Assembly (NCBI GenBank): GCA_009760855.2
Contig: WPIO01000319.1
Location: 32,825-96,824, forward strand
Length of the DNA stretch: 64,000 bases
Source: Cristatella mucedo
Taxonomy: Eukaryota; Bryozoa; Phylactolaemata; Cristatellidae
Direction: 5' to 3'
Shown: piece by piece, positions 25,511 through 37,500 of the stretch
Numbering within the stretch: position 1 is the first letter of the stretch
How the letters are laid out: the number at the start of each line of letters is the position of its first letter
Position numbers and translations under genes: made by a program
The notes under the pieces: generated by a model
Databases searched by the model: none
Seen by the model: the letters and a program-made list of their open reading frames with translations, nothing else
Told to the model about the DNA's origin: nothing

Positions 25511-28365
25511 ATTATCTAGATACTTTAAATCAACCCGTCAAGTCATGCAGTCTCTCGAGAGGAGTGCAGGTATTGCTTTAGGCAATCGCACATAAATTAC
25601 TCATTTCGGTTGAGTTTGCAGCAGAGCCCTGATTTTAAAGACACCTCGATACTGCTCATTATATCGTGTGATAACTTGCTGCAGATTGCGGCTCCTTTCA
25701 TTAGGCCATTCACACGTGAATAGCTTATTTTGCATGACTTCACAACAGATCGCACATTATCTAGATACTATAAATCAACCCGTCAAGGCATGAAGTAGCT
25801 AGGAGTAGAGTGCAGGCCTTGCTTTAGGCGATCGCACTTGAATAACTCATTTCGCATAGGTTCGCAGCAGATCGCTGAATATTAAGACACCTCAATACTA
25901 CTCATTATATCGTGTGATGACTGGCTGCAGAGTGCAGATACTTGCATTAAGCCATTCACACTTTAATAGCTTATCTTGCATGAGTTCACAGCAGATCGCA
26001 CAATATCTGGATACTTTAAACAACTCGCCAGTGTGTGCAGTAGTTTGCAGCATAATGCAGCGCCTTGCTTCAGGCAATTGCACTTGAATAACTCATTTCG
26101 CTTGAGTTTGCAGCAGATCGCTGAATATAAAGACACCTCGATACTGCTCGTTATAGCGTGTGATAACTTGCTGCAGACTGAGGCGCCTAGCATTAGGCCA
26201 TTCAAACTTGAATAGCTTATCTTGCATGAGTTCACAGCAGATCGCATAATATCGAGATACTTTAAATCAACCAGTAAAGGCAAAAAGTAGCTCGGAGCAG
26301 AGTGCAGGCCTTGCTATATGCAGTCGCACTTGAATAATTCATTTCGCTTGAGTTTGCAGCAGATCGCAGAATATGAAGACACCACGATACTGCTCGTTAT
26401 AGAGCGATATAACTTGCTGCAGAGTGCAGTGCCTTGCATTAGGCCATTCACACTTGAATAGCTTATTTTTCATAACTTCACAGCAGATCGCACAATATCT
26501 AGATACTTTAAATAAACCCGTTAAGGCATGAAGTATCTCGGAGCAGAGTGCAGGCCTTGCTTTAGGCAATCGCACTTGAATAATTCATTTCGCTTGAGTT
26601 TGCAGCAGATAGCTGAATAAACTGACAACTCGATACTGCTCGTTATATCGTGTGATAACTTGCTGCAGATTACGGCGCCTTGCATTAGGCCATTCACAAT
26701 TGAATTGCATATTTTGCATGACTTCACAGCAGATCGCACAATATCTAGATACTCTAAATCAACCCGTCAAGTCATGCAGTCCCTCGGAAAGGAGTGCAGG
26801 ATTTGCTTTAGGCAATCGCACATAAATAACTCATTTTGGTTGAGTTTGCAGCAGATCGCTGAATGTAAAGACACCTCGATACTTCTCGTTATATCGTGTG
26901 ATAACTTGCTGCAGGGTGCGGCGCCTAGCATTAGGTTGTTCACTCGTGAATAACCTACTTTGCAGGACTTCACAGTAGATCGCACAATATCTAGATACTT
27001 TAAATCAACCCGTCAAGTCATGCAGTCGCTCGGAGCAGAGTGCAGGCCCTGCTTTAGGCAATCGCACTTGAATAACTTATTTTGCTTGTGTTTGCAGCAG
27101 ATCGCAGAATATGAAGACACCTCGATACTGCAGGTTATATCGTGTGATAACTTGCTGCAGATTGCAGCGCCTAGCATTAGGACGTTCACACTTGAATAGC
27201 TTATCTTGCATGAGTTCACAGCAGATCGCACAATATCTAGATACTTTAAATCAACCCGCCAGAGCGTGCAGTAGTTTGCAGCAAAGCGCAGCTCATTGCT
27301 TTAGGCAATCGCACATGAAAACCACATTTCAGTCAGGTTTGCAGCTGATCGCGGAATATAAAGACACCTCGATATTGCCCGTTTTATCGTGTGATAACTT
27401 GCTGCAGATTGCGGCGCCTTGCATTAGGCCATTCACACGTGAATAGCTTATTTTGCATGACTTCACAGCAGATCGTACAATATCTAGATACTTTAAATCA
27501 ACCCGTCTAAGCGTGCTGTAGCTTGCAGCAGAGTCCAGCTACTTGGTTTAGGCAATCGCACCTAAATAACACATTTTGGTTAAGTTTGCTGCAGATCGCT
27601 GAATATAAAGACACCCCGATACTGCTCGTTATATCGTGTGATAACTTGCTGCAGATTGTGGCGCCTAGCATTAGGCCATTTACACTTGAATAGCTTATCT
27701 TGCATGACTTCACAGCAGATCGCACTATATCTAGATACTTTAAATCAACCAGTCAAATCATGCAGTCGCCCGGAGATTAGTGCAGGCCTTGCTTTAGGCA
27801 ATAGCACTTGAATAACTCATTTCGCTTGAGTTTGCAGCAGATCGCAGAAGATTAAGACACCTCGATACTTCTCGTTATAGCGTGTGATGACTTGCTGCAG
27901 TGTGAGGCGCCTTGCATTACTTGAATAGCTTATCTTGCATGAGCTTACAGCAGATCGCACAATATCTAGATATTTTAAATCAACCCACCAGAGCGTGCAG
28001 TAGTTTGCAGCATAATGCAGCTCCTTGCTTCAGGCAATCGCAATTGAATAACTCATTTTGCTTGAGTTTGCAGCAAATCGCTAAATATAAAGACACCTCG
28101 ATACTGCTCTATATTGCCGTGATAGCTTGCTGCTGAGTGTGGCGCCTAGCGTTAGGCCATTCACACTTGAATACCTTATATTTTATGGGTTCACAGCAGA
28201 TCGCACAATATCTCGATACTTCAAATCAACCCGTCAAGGCATGAAGTAGCTCGGCACAGACTGCAGGCCTTGCTTTAGGCAATCGCACTTAAATAATTCA
28301 TTTCGCTTGAGTTTGCAGCAGATCGCTGTATATAAAGACACCTTGATACTGCTCGTTATATCGTG
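25511..28365 (+). repeat. Mixed monomers including a relative of HOR unit 2
   Basis: From about 25,545 to 26,160 the sequence follows 44,922-45,537 at offset 19,377, including the CTCTCGAGAGGAGTGCAGG and GAGCCCTGATTTTAAAG labels. The run 26,507-26,935 matches 30,680-31,108 at offset 4,173. The run 27,507-28,050 resembles 14,545-15,060. The remainder is ordinary diverged monomer sequence. Confidence 0.75.
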
Positions 28366-29109
28366 TGATGACGTGCTGCAGAGTGAGGGGCCTAGCATCA
28401 CGCCATTCACACTTGAATAGCTTATCTTGCATGATATCCCAGCAGATCGCACAATATCTAGATACTTTAAATCAACCCGCCAGAGCGTGGAGTAGTTTGC
28501 AGCATAATGCAGCTCCTTGCTTCAGGCAATCGCACATGAATAACTCATTTCGCTTGAGTTTGCAGCAAATCGCTGAATATAAAGACACCTCGATACTGCT
28601 CATTATATCGTGTGATAACTTGCTGCAGATTGCGGCTACTTTCATTAGGCCATTCGCACGTGAATAGCTAATTTTGCATGACTTTACAGCAGATCGCACA
28701 TTATCTAGATACTTTAAATCAACCCGTCAAGGCATGAAGTAGCTTGGAGTAGAGTGCAGGCCTTGCTTTAGGCAATCGCAATTGAATAATTCATTTCGCT
28801 TGAGTTTGCAGCAGATCGCTGAATATAAAGACACCTCGATACTGCTCGTTATGTCGTGTGATGAAGTGCTGCAGAGTGAGGGGCCTAGCAATAGGCCATT
28901 CACACTTGAATAGCTTATCTTGCATGATATCCCAGCAGATCGCACAATATCTAGATACTTTAAAGCAATCCGCCGGGGCATGCAGTTGTTATCACCATAA
29001 TGCAGCTCTTTGCTTTAGGCAATCGCACTTGAATAACTCATTTTGCTTGAGTTTGCAGCAGATCGCAGAATATTAAGTCACCTCGATACTTCTCGTTATA
29101 TCGTGTGAT
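28366..29109 (+). repeat. Three-monomer block shared with 487-1,230
   Basis: Collinear with 487-1,230 at a constant offset of 27,879, with the GCGGCTACTTTCATTAGGCC and CAATCCGCCGGGGCATGC labels in the same order. Confidence 0.75.
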
Positions 29110-31414
29110 AGCTTGCTGCAGAGTGGGGCGCCTAGCATTAGGTCATTCACACTTGAATAACCTACTTTGCATGAGATCGCAGCAGATCGCACAATATCTA
29201 GATACTTTAAATCAACCCGTCTAAGCGTGCTGTAGCTTGCAGGGGAGTGCAGCGCCTTGCTTTAGGCAATCGCACCTGAATAAGACATTTCGGTTTGCTG
29301 CAGATCGCTGAATACAAAGACACCTCGATACTTCTCGTTACATCGTGTGATAGCTTATTGCAGAGTGAGGCGCCTAGCATTAGGCAATTCACACTTGAAT
29401 AACCTACTAGGCATGAGATCGCAGCTGATTGCACAATATCTAGATACTTTAAATCAACCCGTCTAAGCATGTGGTAGCTTCCAGCTGAGTGCAGCTCCTT
29501 GCTTTAGGCAAACGCACCTGAACAACACATTTCGGTTAAGTTTGCTGCTGATCGCTGAATATAAATACACCTCGATACTGCTCGTTATATCGTGTGATAA
29601 CTTGCTGCAGGGTGCGGCGCCTAGCATTAGGTTGTTCACTCGTGAATAACCTACTTTGCAGGACTTCACAGTAGATCGCACAAAATCTAGAAACTTTAAA
29701 TCAACCCGTCAAGTCATGCAGTCGCTCGGAGCAGATTGCAGGCCCTGCTTTAGGCAATCGCACTTGAATAACTTATTTTGCTTGTGTTTGCAGCAGATCG
29801 CAGAATATGAACACACCTCGATACTGCTGGTTATATCGTGTGATAACTTGCTGCAGATTGCGGCGCCTAGCATTAGGCCATTCACACTTGAATAGCTTAT
29901 CTTGCATGTGTTCACAACAGATCGCACCATATCTAGATACTTTAAATCAACCCGCCAGAGCGTGCAGTAGTTTGCAGCAAAGCGCAGCTCCTTGCTTTAG
30001 GCAATCGCACATGAAAACCACATTTCGGTTAAGTTTGCTGCAGATCGCTGAATATGAAGACACCTCGATACTGCTGGTTATATCGTGTGATAACTTGCTG
30101 CAGATTGCAGCACCTAGCATTAGGACGTTCACACTTGAATAGCTTATCTTGCATGAGTTTACAGCAGATCGCACAATATCTAGATACTTTAAATCAACCC
30201 GCCAGAGCGTGCAGTAGTTTGCAGCAAAGCGCAGCTCCTTGCTTTAGGCAATCGCACATGAAAACCACATTTCTGTCAGGTTTGCAGCTGATCGCGGAAT
30301 ATAAAGACACCTCGATACTGCCCGTTTTATCGTGTGATAACTTGCTGCAGATTGCGGCGCCTTGCATTAGGCCATTCACACGTGAATAGCTTATTTTGCA
30401 TGACTTCACAGCAGATCGTACAATATCTAGATACTTTAAATCAACCCGTCAAGTCATGCAGTCCCTCGAGAGGAGTGCAGGTATTGCTTTGAGCAATCGC
30501 ACATAAATTACTCATTTCGGTTGAGTTTGCAGCAGAGCCCTGAATATAAAGACACCTCGATACTGCTCATTATATCGTGTGATAACTTGCTGTAGATTGC
30601 GGCTCCTTTCATTAGGCCATTCACACGTGAATAGCTTATTTTGCATGACTTCACAGCAGATCGCACAATATCTCGATACTTTAAATAAACCCGTTAAGGC
30701 ATGAAGTATCTCGGAGCAGAGTGCAGGCCTTGCTTTAGGCAATCGCACTTGAATAATTCATTTCGCTTGAGTTTGCAGCAGATAGCTGAATAAACTGACA
30801 ACTCGATACTGCTCGTTATATCGTGTGATAACTTGCTGCAGATTACGGCGCCTTGCATTAGGCCATTCACAATTGAATTGCATATTTTGCATGACTTCAC
30901 AGCAGATCGCACAATATCTAGATACTCTAAATCAACCCGTCAAGTCATGCAGTCCCTCGGAAAGGAGTGCAGGATTTGCTTTAGGCAATCGCACATAAAT
31001 AACTCATTTTGGTTGAGTTTGCAGCAGATCGCTGAATGTAAAGACACCTCGATACTTCTCGTTATATCGTGTGATAACTTGCTGCAGGGTGCGGCGCCTA
31101 GCATTAGGTTGTTCACTATTCACACTTGAATAGCTTATCTTGCATGAGTTCACAGCAGATCGCACAATATCTAGATACTTTAAATCAACCCGCCAGAGCG
31201 TGCAGTAGTTTGCAGCAAAGCGCAGCTCATTGCTTTAGGCAATCGCACATGAAAACCACATTTCAGTCAGGTTTGCAGCTGATCGCGGAATATAAAGACA
31301 CCTCGATACTGCTCGTTTTATCGTGTGATAACTTGCTGCAGATTGCGGCGCCTTGCATTAGGCCATTCACACGTGAATAGCTTATTTTGCATGACTTCAC
31401 AGCAGATCGCACAA
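29110..31414 (+). repeat. Mixed monomers with a near-monomer deletion junction at about 31,117
   Basis: The part from 30,680 matches 26,507-26,935. The run 31,124-31,414 matches 27,190-27,480 at offset 3,934. The change of offset from 4,173 to 3,934 means about 239 bp is missing here, and the seam TTGTTCACTATTCACACTTG at about 31,117 shows the two half-B fragments joined a few bases out of register. Confidence 0.75.
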
Positions 31415-33172
31415 TATCTAGATACTTTAAATCAACCCGCCAAAGCGTGCAGTAGTTTGCAGCAGAGTGCAGCTCCTTGCTTTAGGCAATCTCACATAAA
31501 TACCACATTTCGGTTAAGTTTGATGCAGATCGCTGGATATAACGACACCTCGATACTGCTCGTTATATCGTGTGATTACTTGTTGCAGATTGCGGGGCCT
31601 AGCTTTAGGCCACTCACACTTGAAAAGCTTATCTTGCATGAGTTCACAGCAGATCGCACAATATCTAGATACTTTAAATCAAACCGTCAAGTCATGCAGT
31701 CGCTCGGAGAGGAGTGCAGGCCTTGCTTTAGGCAATCGCACTGGAATAACTCATTTCGCTTGAGTTTGCAGCAGATCGCAGAATATAAAGACACTTCGAT
31801 ACTGCACGTTATAGCGTGTGATGACTTGCTGCAGTGTGCTAATCGTTGCATTAAGCCATGCACACTTGAATAGCTGATTTTGCATTAGTCAACAGCAGAT
31901 CGCACAATATCTAGATACTTTAAATCAACCTGCCAGAGCGTGCAGTAGTTTGCAGCATAATGCAGCGCCTTGCTTCAGGCAATCGCACTGGAATAACTCA
32001 TTTTGCTTGAGTTTGCAGAAATCGCTAAATATAAAGACACCTCGATACTACTCGTTATATCGTGTGATAACTTGCTGCAGAGTGCGGCGCCTTGCATTAG
32101 GCCATTCACACTTGAATAGCTTATCTTGCATATGTTCACAGCATATAGCACAATATCTAGATAATTTAAATCAACCCGCCAGAGCGTGGAGTAGCTCGGC
32201 AGCAGAGTGCAGGCCTTGCTTCAGGCAATCGCACTTGAATAATTCATTTCGCTTGAGTTTGCAGCAGTTCGCTGAATATAAAGACACCTTGGTTGTGTTC
32301 GTTATATCTTGTTATAACTTGCGGCAGAGTGCGGGGCCTAGCATTACGCCATTCACACTTGAATAGCTTATATTGCATGAGTTTCACAGCAGATCGCACA
32401 ATATCTAGATACTTTAAATCAACCCATCGAAGTGTGCAGTATTTTGCAGCAGAATGCAGCTCCTTGCTTTAGGCAATCGCACATAAATAACTCATTTCGC
32501 TTGAGTTTGCAAAAGATCGCTGAATATAAAGACACCTCGATACTGCTCGGTATCGCGTGTGATAACTTGCTGCAGATTGCGGCTGCCTTGCATTAGGCCA
32601 TTCACACGTGAATAGCTATTTTGCATGACTTTACAGCAGATCGCACACTATCTAGATACTTTAAATCAACCCGTCAAGGCATGCAGTAGCTTGGAGTAGA
32701 GTGAAGGACTTGTTTTAGGCAATCGCAATTGAATAATTCATTTCGCTTGAGTTTTGCAGCAAATCGCGGAATATAAAGACACCTCGATACTGCTCGTTAT
32801 ATAGTGACATAACTTGCTGCAGATTACTGTGCCTAGCATTAGGCCATTCACACTTGAATAGCTTATCTTGCATGAGTTCCCAGCAGATCGCACAATATCT
32901 AGATACTTTAAATCAACCCGCCAGATTGTGCCGTAGCTTGCATCAGATTGCAGCTCTTTGCTTTAGGCAATCGCACTTGAATAACTCATTTTGGTTGAGT
33001 TTGCAGCAGATCGCAGAATATTAAGACACCTCGATACTGCTCGTTATATCGTGTGATAACTTGCTGCAGATTGGGGCGCCTAGCATTAGATAATTCACAC
33101 TTGAATAGCTTATTTGCATGACTTCACAGCAGATCGCACAATATCTAGATACTTCAAACCAACCCGTCTAAG

Positions 33173-33295
33173 CGTGCAGTAGCTTGCAGCAGAGTGCACC
33201 TCCTTGCTTTAGGCAATCGCACCTGAATAACTCATTTCGGTTGAGTTTGCAGCAGATCGCTGAATATAAAGACACCTCAATACTGCTCGTTATAT
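33173..33295 (+). repeat. Representative half-unit A of the monomer (123 bp)
   Basis: This half starts at CGTGCAGTAG and runs to the base before the next CGTG. It holds the landmarks TTTAGGCAATCGCAC, TTGAGTTTGCAGCAGATCGC and GACACCTC. Half A is the more variable half around its first 30 bases (AGTTTGCAGCATAATG, AGCTCGGAGCAGAGTG and GTCCCTCGAGAGGAGTG versions). It also varies at the CAGCAGATCGCTG box, with CAGCTGATCGCGG, CAGCAAATCGCT and CAGCAGAGCCCTG as recurrent variants. These variants act as monomer-type labels that allow blocks to be tracked across the array. Confidence 0.9.
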
Positions 33296-33419
33296 CGTGT
33301 GATAACTTGCTGCAGAGTGAGGCGCCTTGCATTAAGCCATTCACACTTGAATAACTTATCTTGCATGAGATCACAGCAGATCGCACAATATCTAGATACT
33401 TTAAATCAACCCATCGAAG
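33296..33419 (+). repeat. Representative half-unit B of the monomer (124 bp)
   Basis: This half starts at CGTGTGATAACTTGCTGCAG and continues through a TTGCATTAAGCC segment and the palindrome TATCTAGATA to an AACCCATCGAAG end. It aligns with half A from the common CGTG start with about one single-base gap near base 47. Shared strings include TTGAATA, TGAGTT, CAGCAGATCGC and AATAT. My hand alignment of consensus halves gives about 85 identical positions in 123. The monomer is therefore best explained as an old head-to-tail dimer whose halves diverged and then amplified together. Confidence 0.88.
33389..33398. other. Representative half-B palindrome TATCTAGATA
   Basis: A perfect ten-base palindrome that contains a TCTAGA site and occurs in most half-B units, hence about every 247 bp. 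The aligned part of half A reads AATATAAAGACAC and is not palindromic. Variants (TATCTGGATAC, TATCTCGATAC, TATCTAGCTAC, TATCTAGAGAC) label particular monomer types. Confidence 0.8.
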
Positions 33420-33699
33420 CGTGCAGTAGCTGCAGCATAGTGCAGCTCCTTGCTTTAGGCAACGCACCTGAATAAGTCATTTCGGCTTGAGTTTGCAGCA
33501 GATCGCTGAATGTAAAGACACCTCGATACTGCTCGTTATATCGTGTGATAACTTGCTGCAGGGTGCGGCGCCTTGCATTAGGCCATTCACACGTGAATAG
33601 CTTATTTTGCATGACTTCACAGCAGATCGCACAATATCTAGATACTTTAAATAAACCCGTCAAGTCATGCAGGCGCTCGGAGCAGAGTGCAGGCCTTGC

Positions 33700-33821
33700 T
33701 TTAGGCAATCGCACTTGAATAACTCATTTCGCTTGAGTTTGCAGCAGATCGCAGAATATCTTTAGGCAATCGCACTTGAATAACTCATTTCGCTTGAGTT
33801 TGCAGCTGATCGCGGAATATA
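33700..33821 (+). repeat. 61-bp partial tandem duplication inside one half A
   Basis: TTTAGGCAATCGCACTTGAA occurs at 33,700 and again at 33,761. The first copy runs to CAGAATATC and is joined directly to the start of the second. The second copy continues with the CAGCTGATCGCGG variant, so the two copies come from different monomer types and the event joined non-identical monomers. Confidence 0.8.
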
Positions 33822-34079
33822 AAGACACCTCGATACTGCCCGTTATATCGTGTGATAACTTGCTGCAGATTGCGGCGCCTTGCATTAGGCCATTCACACG
33901 TGAATAGCTTATTTTGCATGACTTCACAGCAGATCGTACAATATCTAGATACTTTAAATCAACCCGTCAAGTCATGCAGTCCCTCGGAGAGGAGTGCAGG
34001 TATTGCTTTGAGCAATCGCACATAAATTACTCATTTCGGTTGAGTTTGCAGCAGAGCCCTGAATATAAAGACACCTCGA

Positions 34080-35984
34080 TACTGCTCATTATATCGTGTG
34101 ATAACTTGCTGTAGATTGCGGCTCCTTTCATTAGGCCATTCACACGTGAATAGCTTATTTTGCATGACTTCACAGCAGATCGCACATTATCTAGATACTT
34201 TAAATCAACCCGTCAAGGCATGAAGTAGCTTGGAGTAGAGTGCAGGCCTTGCTTTAGGCAATCGCACTTGAATAACTCATTTCGCTTAGGTTCGCAGCAA
34301 ATCGCTGAATATTAAGACACCTCAATACTACTCATTATATCGTGTGATGACTGGCTGCAGAGTGCAGACACTTGCATTAAGCCATTCACACTTGAATAGC
34401 TTATCTTGCATGAGTTCACAGCAGATCGCACAATATCTGGATACTTTAAATCAACCCGCCAGAGCGTGCAGTAGTTTGCAGCATAATGCAGCTCCTTGCT
34501 TCAGGCAATCGCACTTGAATAACTCATTTTGCTTGAGTTTGCAGCAAATCGCTAAATATAAAGACACCTCGATACTGCTCTTTATAGCATGTGATAACTT
34601 GCTGCAGAGTACGGCGCCTTGCATTAGGCCATTCACACTTGACTAATTTATTTGGCATGAGTTCGCAGCAGATCGCACAATCTCTAAATACTTTAAATAA
34701 ACCCGTTAAGCGTGCAGGAGCTAGCAGCGGAGTGCTCAGCCTTGCTTTAGGCAATCGCACTTGAAAAAATTCATTTCGCTTGATTTTGCAGAAGATCGCA
34801 GAAATAAAAGACACCTCGATACTGCTGGTTATATCGTGTGATAACTTGCTGCAGGTTGCGGCGCCTAGCATTAGGCCATTCACACTTGAATAGCTTATTT
34901 TGCATGAGTTCACAACAGATCGCACATTATCTAGATACTTTAAATCAACCCGCCAGAGTCATGCAGTCCCTTGCGGCAGAGTGCAGGCCTTGCTTTAGGC
35001 AATCGCACGTAAATAACTCATTTCGGTCGAGTATGCAGCAGATCGCTTAATATAAAGACACCTCGATACTGCTCGTTATATCGTGTAAAACTTGCTGCAG
35101 AGTGCGGCGCCTAGCATTAGGCCATTCACACTTGAATAGCTTATCTTGCATGAGTTTACAGCAGATCGCACAATATCTAGATACTTTAAATCAACCCGCC
35201 AGAGCGTGCAGTAGTTTGCAGCAGAGTGCAGCTCCTTGCTTTAGGCAATCTCACATGAATACCACATTTCGGTTAAGTTTGCAGCTGATCGCGGAATATA
35301 AAGACACCTCGATACTGCCCGGTATAGCTTGTGATAACTTGCTGCACATTGCTGCGCCTTGCATTAGGCCATTCACACGTGAATAGCTTATTTTGCATGA
35401 CTTCACAGCAGATCGCACAATATTCCTTGCATTAAGCCATTCACATTTGAATAACTTATTTTGCATGACTTCACAGCAGATCGCACATTATCTAGATACT
35501 TTAAATCAACCCGTCAAGGCATGAAGTAGTTTGGAGTAGAGTGCAGGCCTTGCTTTAGGCAATCGCACTTGAATAACTCATTTCGCTTAGGTTCGCAGCA
35601 AATCGCTGAATATTAAGACACCTCAATACTACTCATTATATCGTGTGATGACTGGCTGCAGAGTGCAGACACTTGCATTAAGCCATTCACACTTGAATAG
35701 CTTATCTTGCATGAGTTCACAGCAGATCGCACAATATCTGGATACTTTAAATCAACCCGCCAGAGCGTGCAGTAGTTTGCAGCATAATGCAGCTCCTTGC
35801 TTCAGGCAACCGCACTTGAATAAGTCATTTTGCTTGAGTTTGCAGCAAATCGCTAAATATAAAGACACCTCGATACTGCTCTTTATAGCATGTGATAACT
35901 TGCTGCAGAGTGCTGCGCCTTGTATTAGGCCATTCACACTTGAATAGCTTATTTTGCATGAGTTCACTGCAGATCGTACAATAT
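34080..35984 (+). repeat. Five-monomer tandem pair with a 68-bp out-of-register seam
   Basis: The stretch 34,160-34,640 recurs at 35,461-35,947 at offset 1,301, which is five monomers plus about 68 bp. The extra 68 bp is a partial half-B duplication: TTGCATTAGGCC near 35,360 is repeated as TTGCATTAAGCC near 35,428, with the join inside AATATTCC at about 35,423. Shared labels include GATGACTGGCTGCAGAGTGC. Confidence 0.8.
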
Positions 35985-37500
35985 CTAGATTCTTAAAATG
36001 AACCTGTCTCAGCGTGCGGTAGCTTGCAGCAGAGTGCAGCTCCTTGATTTAGGCGATCGCACTTAAATAACCCATTTCGCCTAAGTTTGCAGAAGATCGC
36101 AGAATATTAAGACACCACGATACTGCTCGTTGTAGAGCGTGATAACTTGCTAGAGAGTGCGGCTCCTAGATATAGGCCATTTACACTTAAATAGCTTATC
36201 TTGCAAGAGTTCACAGCAGATCGCACAATATCTAGATACTGTAAATCAACCCGTCAAGGCATGCAGTAGCCCGGAGCAGAGTGCTGGCCTTACTTAAGGC
36301 AATCGCACTTGAATAACTCATTTCGCTTAAGTTTGAGCAGATCGCGGAATATAAAGACACCTTGCTACTACACGTTATAGCATGTGATAACTTGCTGCAG
36401 AGTGCGTTGCCTAGCATTAGGCCATTAAAACTTAAATAACCTATTTTGCATGAGATCGCAGCAGATCACACAATATCTAGATACTTTAAATCAACCAGTC
36501 AGTGTGTGCAGCAGCTCTCCTCAGAGTGCAGCTCCTTGCTTTAGGCAATCGCACTTGAATAACTCATTTCGCTTAAGTTCGCAGCAGATCGCTGAATATT
36601 AAGACACCTCGATACTACTCGTTATATCGTGTGATGACTTGCTGGAGAGTGCTGATCCTTGCATTAAGCCATTCACACTTGAAAAGCTGATTTTGCATTT
36701 GTCTACAGCAGATCGCACAATATCTAGATACTTTAAATCAACCCGCCAGTGTGTGCTGTAGTTTGCAGCATAATGCAGCGCCTTGCTTCAGGCAATCGCA
36801 CTTGAATAACTCATTTCGCTTGAGTTTGCAGCAGATCGCTGAATATAAAGACACCTCGATACTGCTCGTTATAGCGTGCGATAGCTTGCTGCAGAGTGAG
36901 GCGCCTAGCATTAGGCCATTCACACTTGACTAACCTACTTTGCATGAGATCGCAGCAGATTGCACAATATCTAGGTATTTTAAATCAACCCGTGTTTACA
37001 GCAGATCGCTCAATATCTAGCTACTTTAAATCCAACCGTCGAAGCGTGCAGGAGCTAGCAGCAGAGTGCTGCACCTTGGTTTAGGCAATCACACTTGAAT
37101 AACGAACTTTGCTTGACTTTGCAGCATATCGCGGAACATTAAGATACCTCGATACCGCACCTCATTCCGTATGATAACTTGCTGCAGAGTGCGGTGCCTT
37201 GCATTAAGCCATTCACACTTGAATAACTTATTTTGCATGAGTTTACAGCAGATCGGACAATATCTAGAGACTTTAAATCCACCCGTCGAAGCTTGCATGA
37301 GCTAGCAGCAGAGTGCTGCGCCTTGCTTTGGGCAATCGTACTTAAAAAACTTATTTCGAATGAGTTTTCAGAAGATCACGGAATGTAAAGACACCTCAAT
37401 ACTGCTCGTTATGGCGTGTGATAACTTGCTGGTGAGTGTGGTGCCTTGCATTAAGCCATTCTCACTTGAACAACCTATTTTGCATGAGATAGCAGGAGAT
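35985..37500 (+). repeat. Segmental block S, copy 2, running into block Q type
   Basis: Matches 15,251-16,256 at offset 20,734, and then from 37,010 matches 16,473 onward at offset 20,537. The 197-bp loss is at the AACCCGTGTTTACAGCAG seam near 36,993. From about 37,089 it also follows 5,808 onward at offset 31,281. Confidence 0.8.

Larger units (their letters stand above)
31415..33700 (+). repeat. Region with least block duplication; near-consensus monomers
   Basis: I found no long collinear partner for this run elsewhere in the window, although each monomer is clearly of the family. Many positions carry the most common base, so it is a good place to read the consensus. It contains the 182-codon plus-strand open frame 31,325-31,873, which crosses two and a half monomers and has the same character as other satellite frames. 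Confidence 0.65.

Noticed and set aside
33296-33419. Origin of the 120-bp-class half-unit from 5S rRNA
   Set aside because: Length is close and GCCTA followed by GGCCAT is reminiscent of a 5S start. The rest of the gene, including the internal control region, cannot be aligned, so I treat it as chance.
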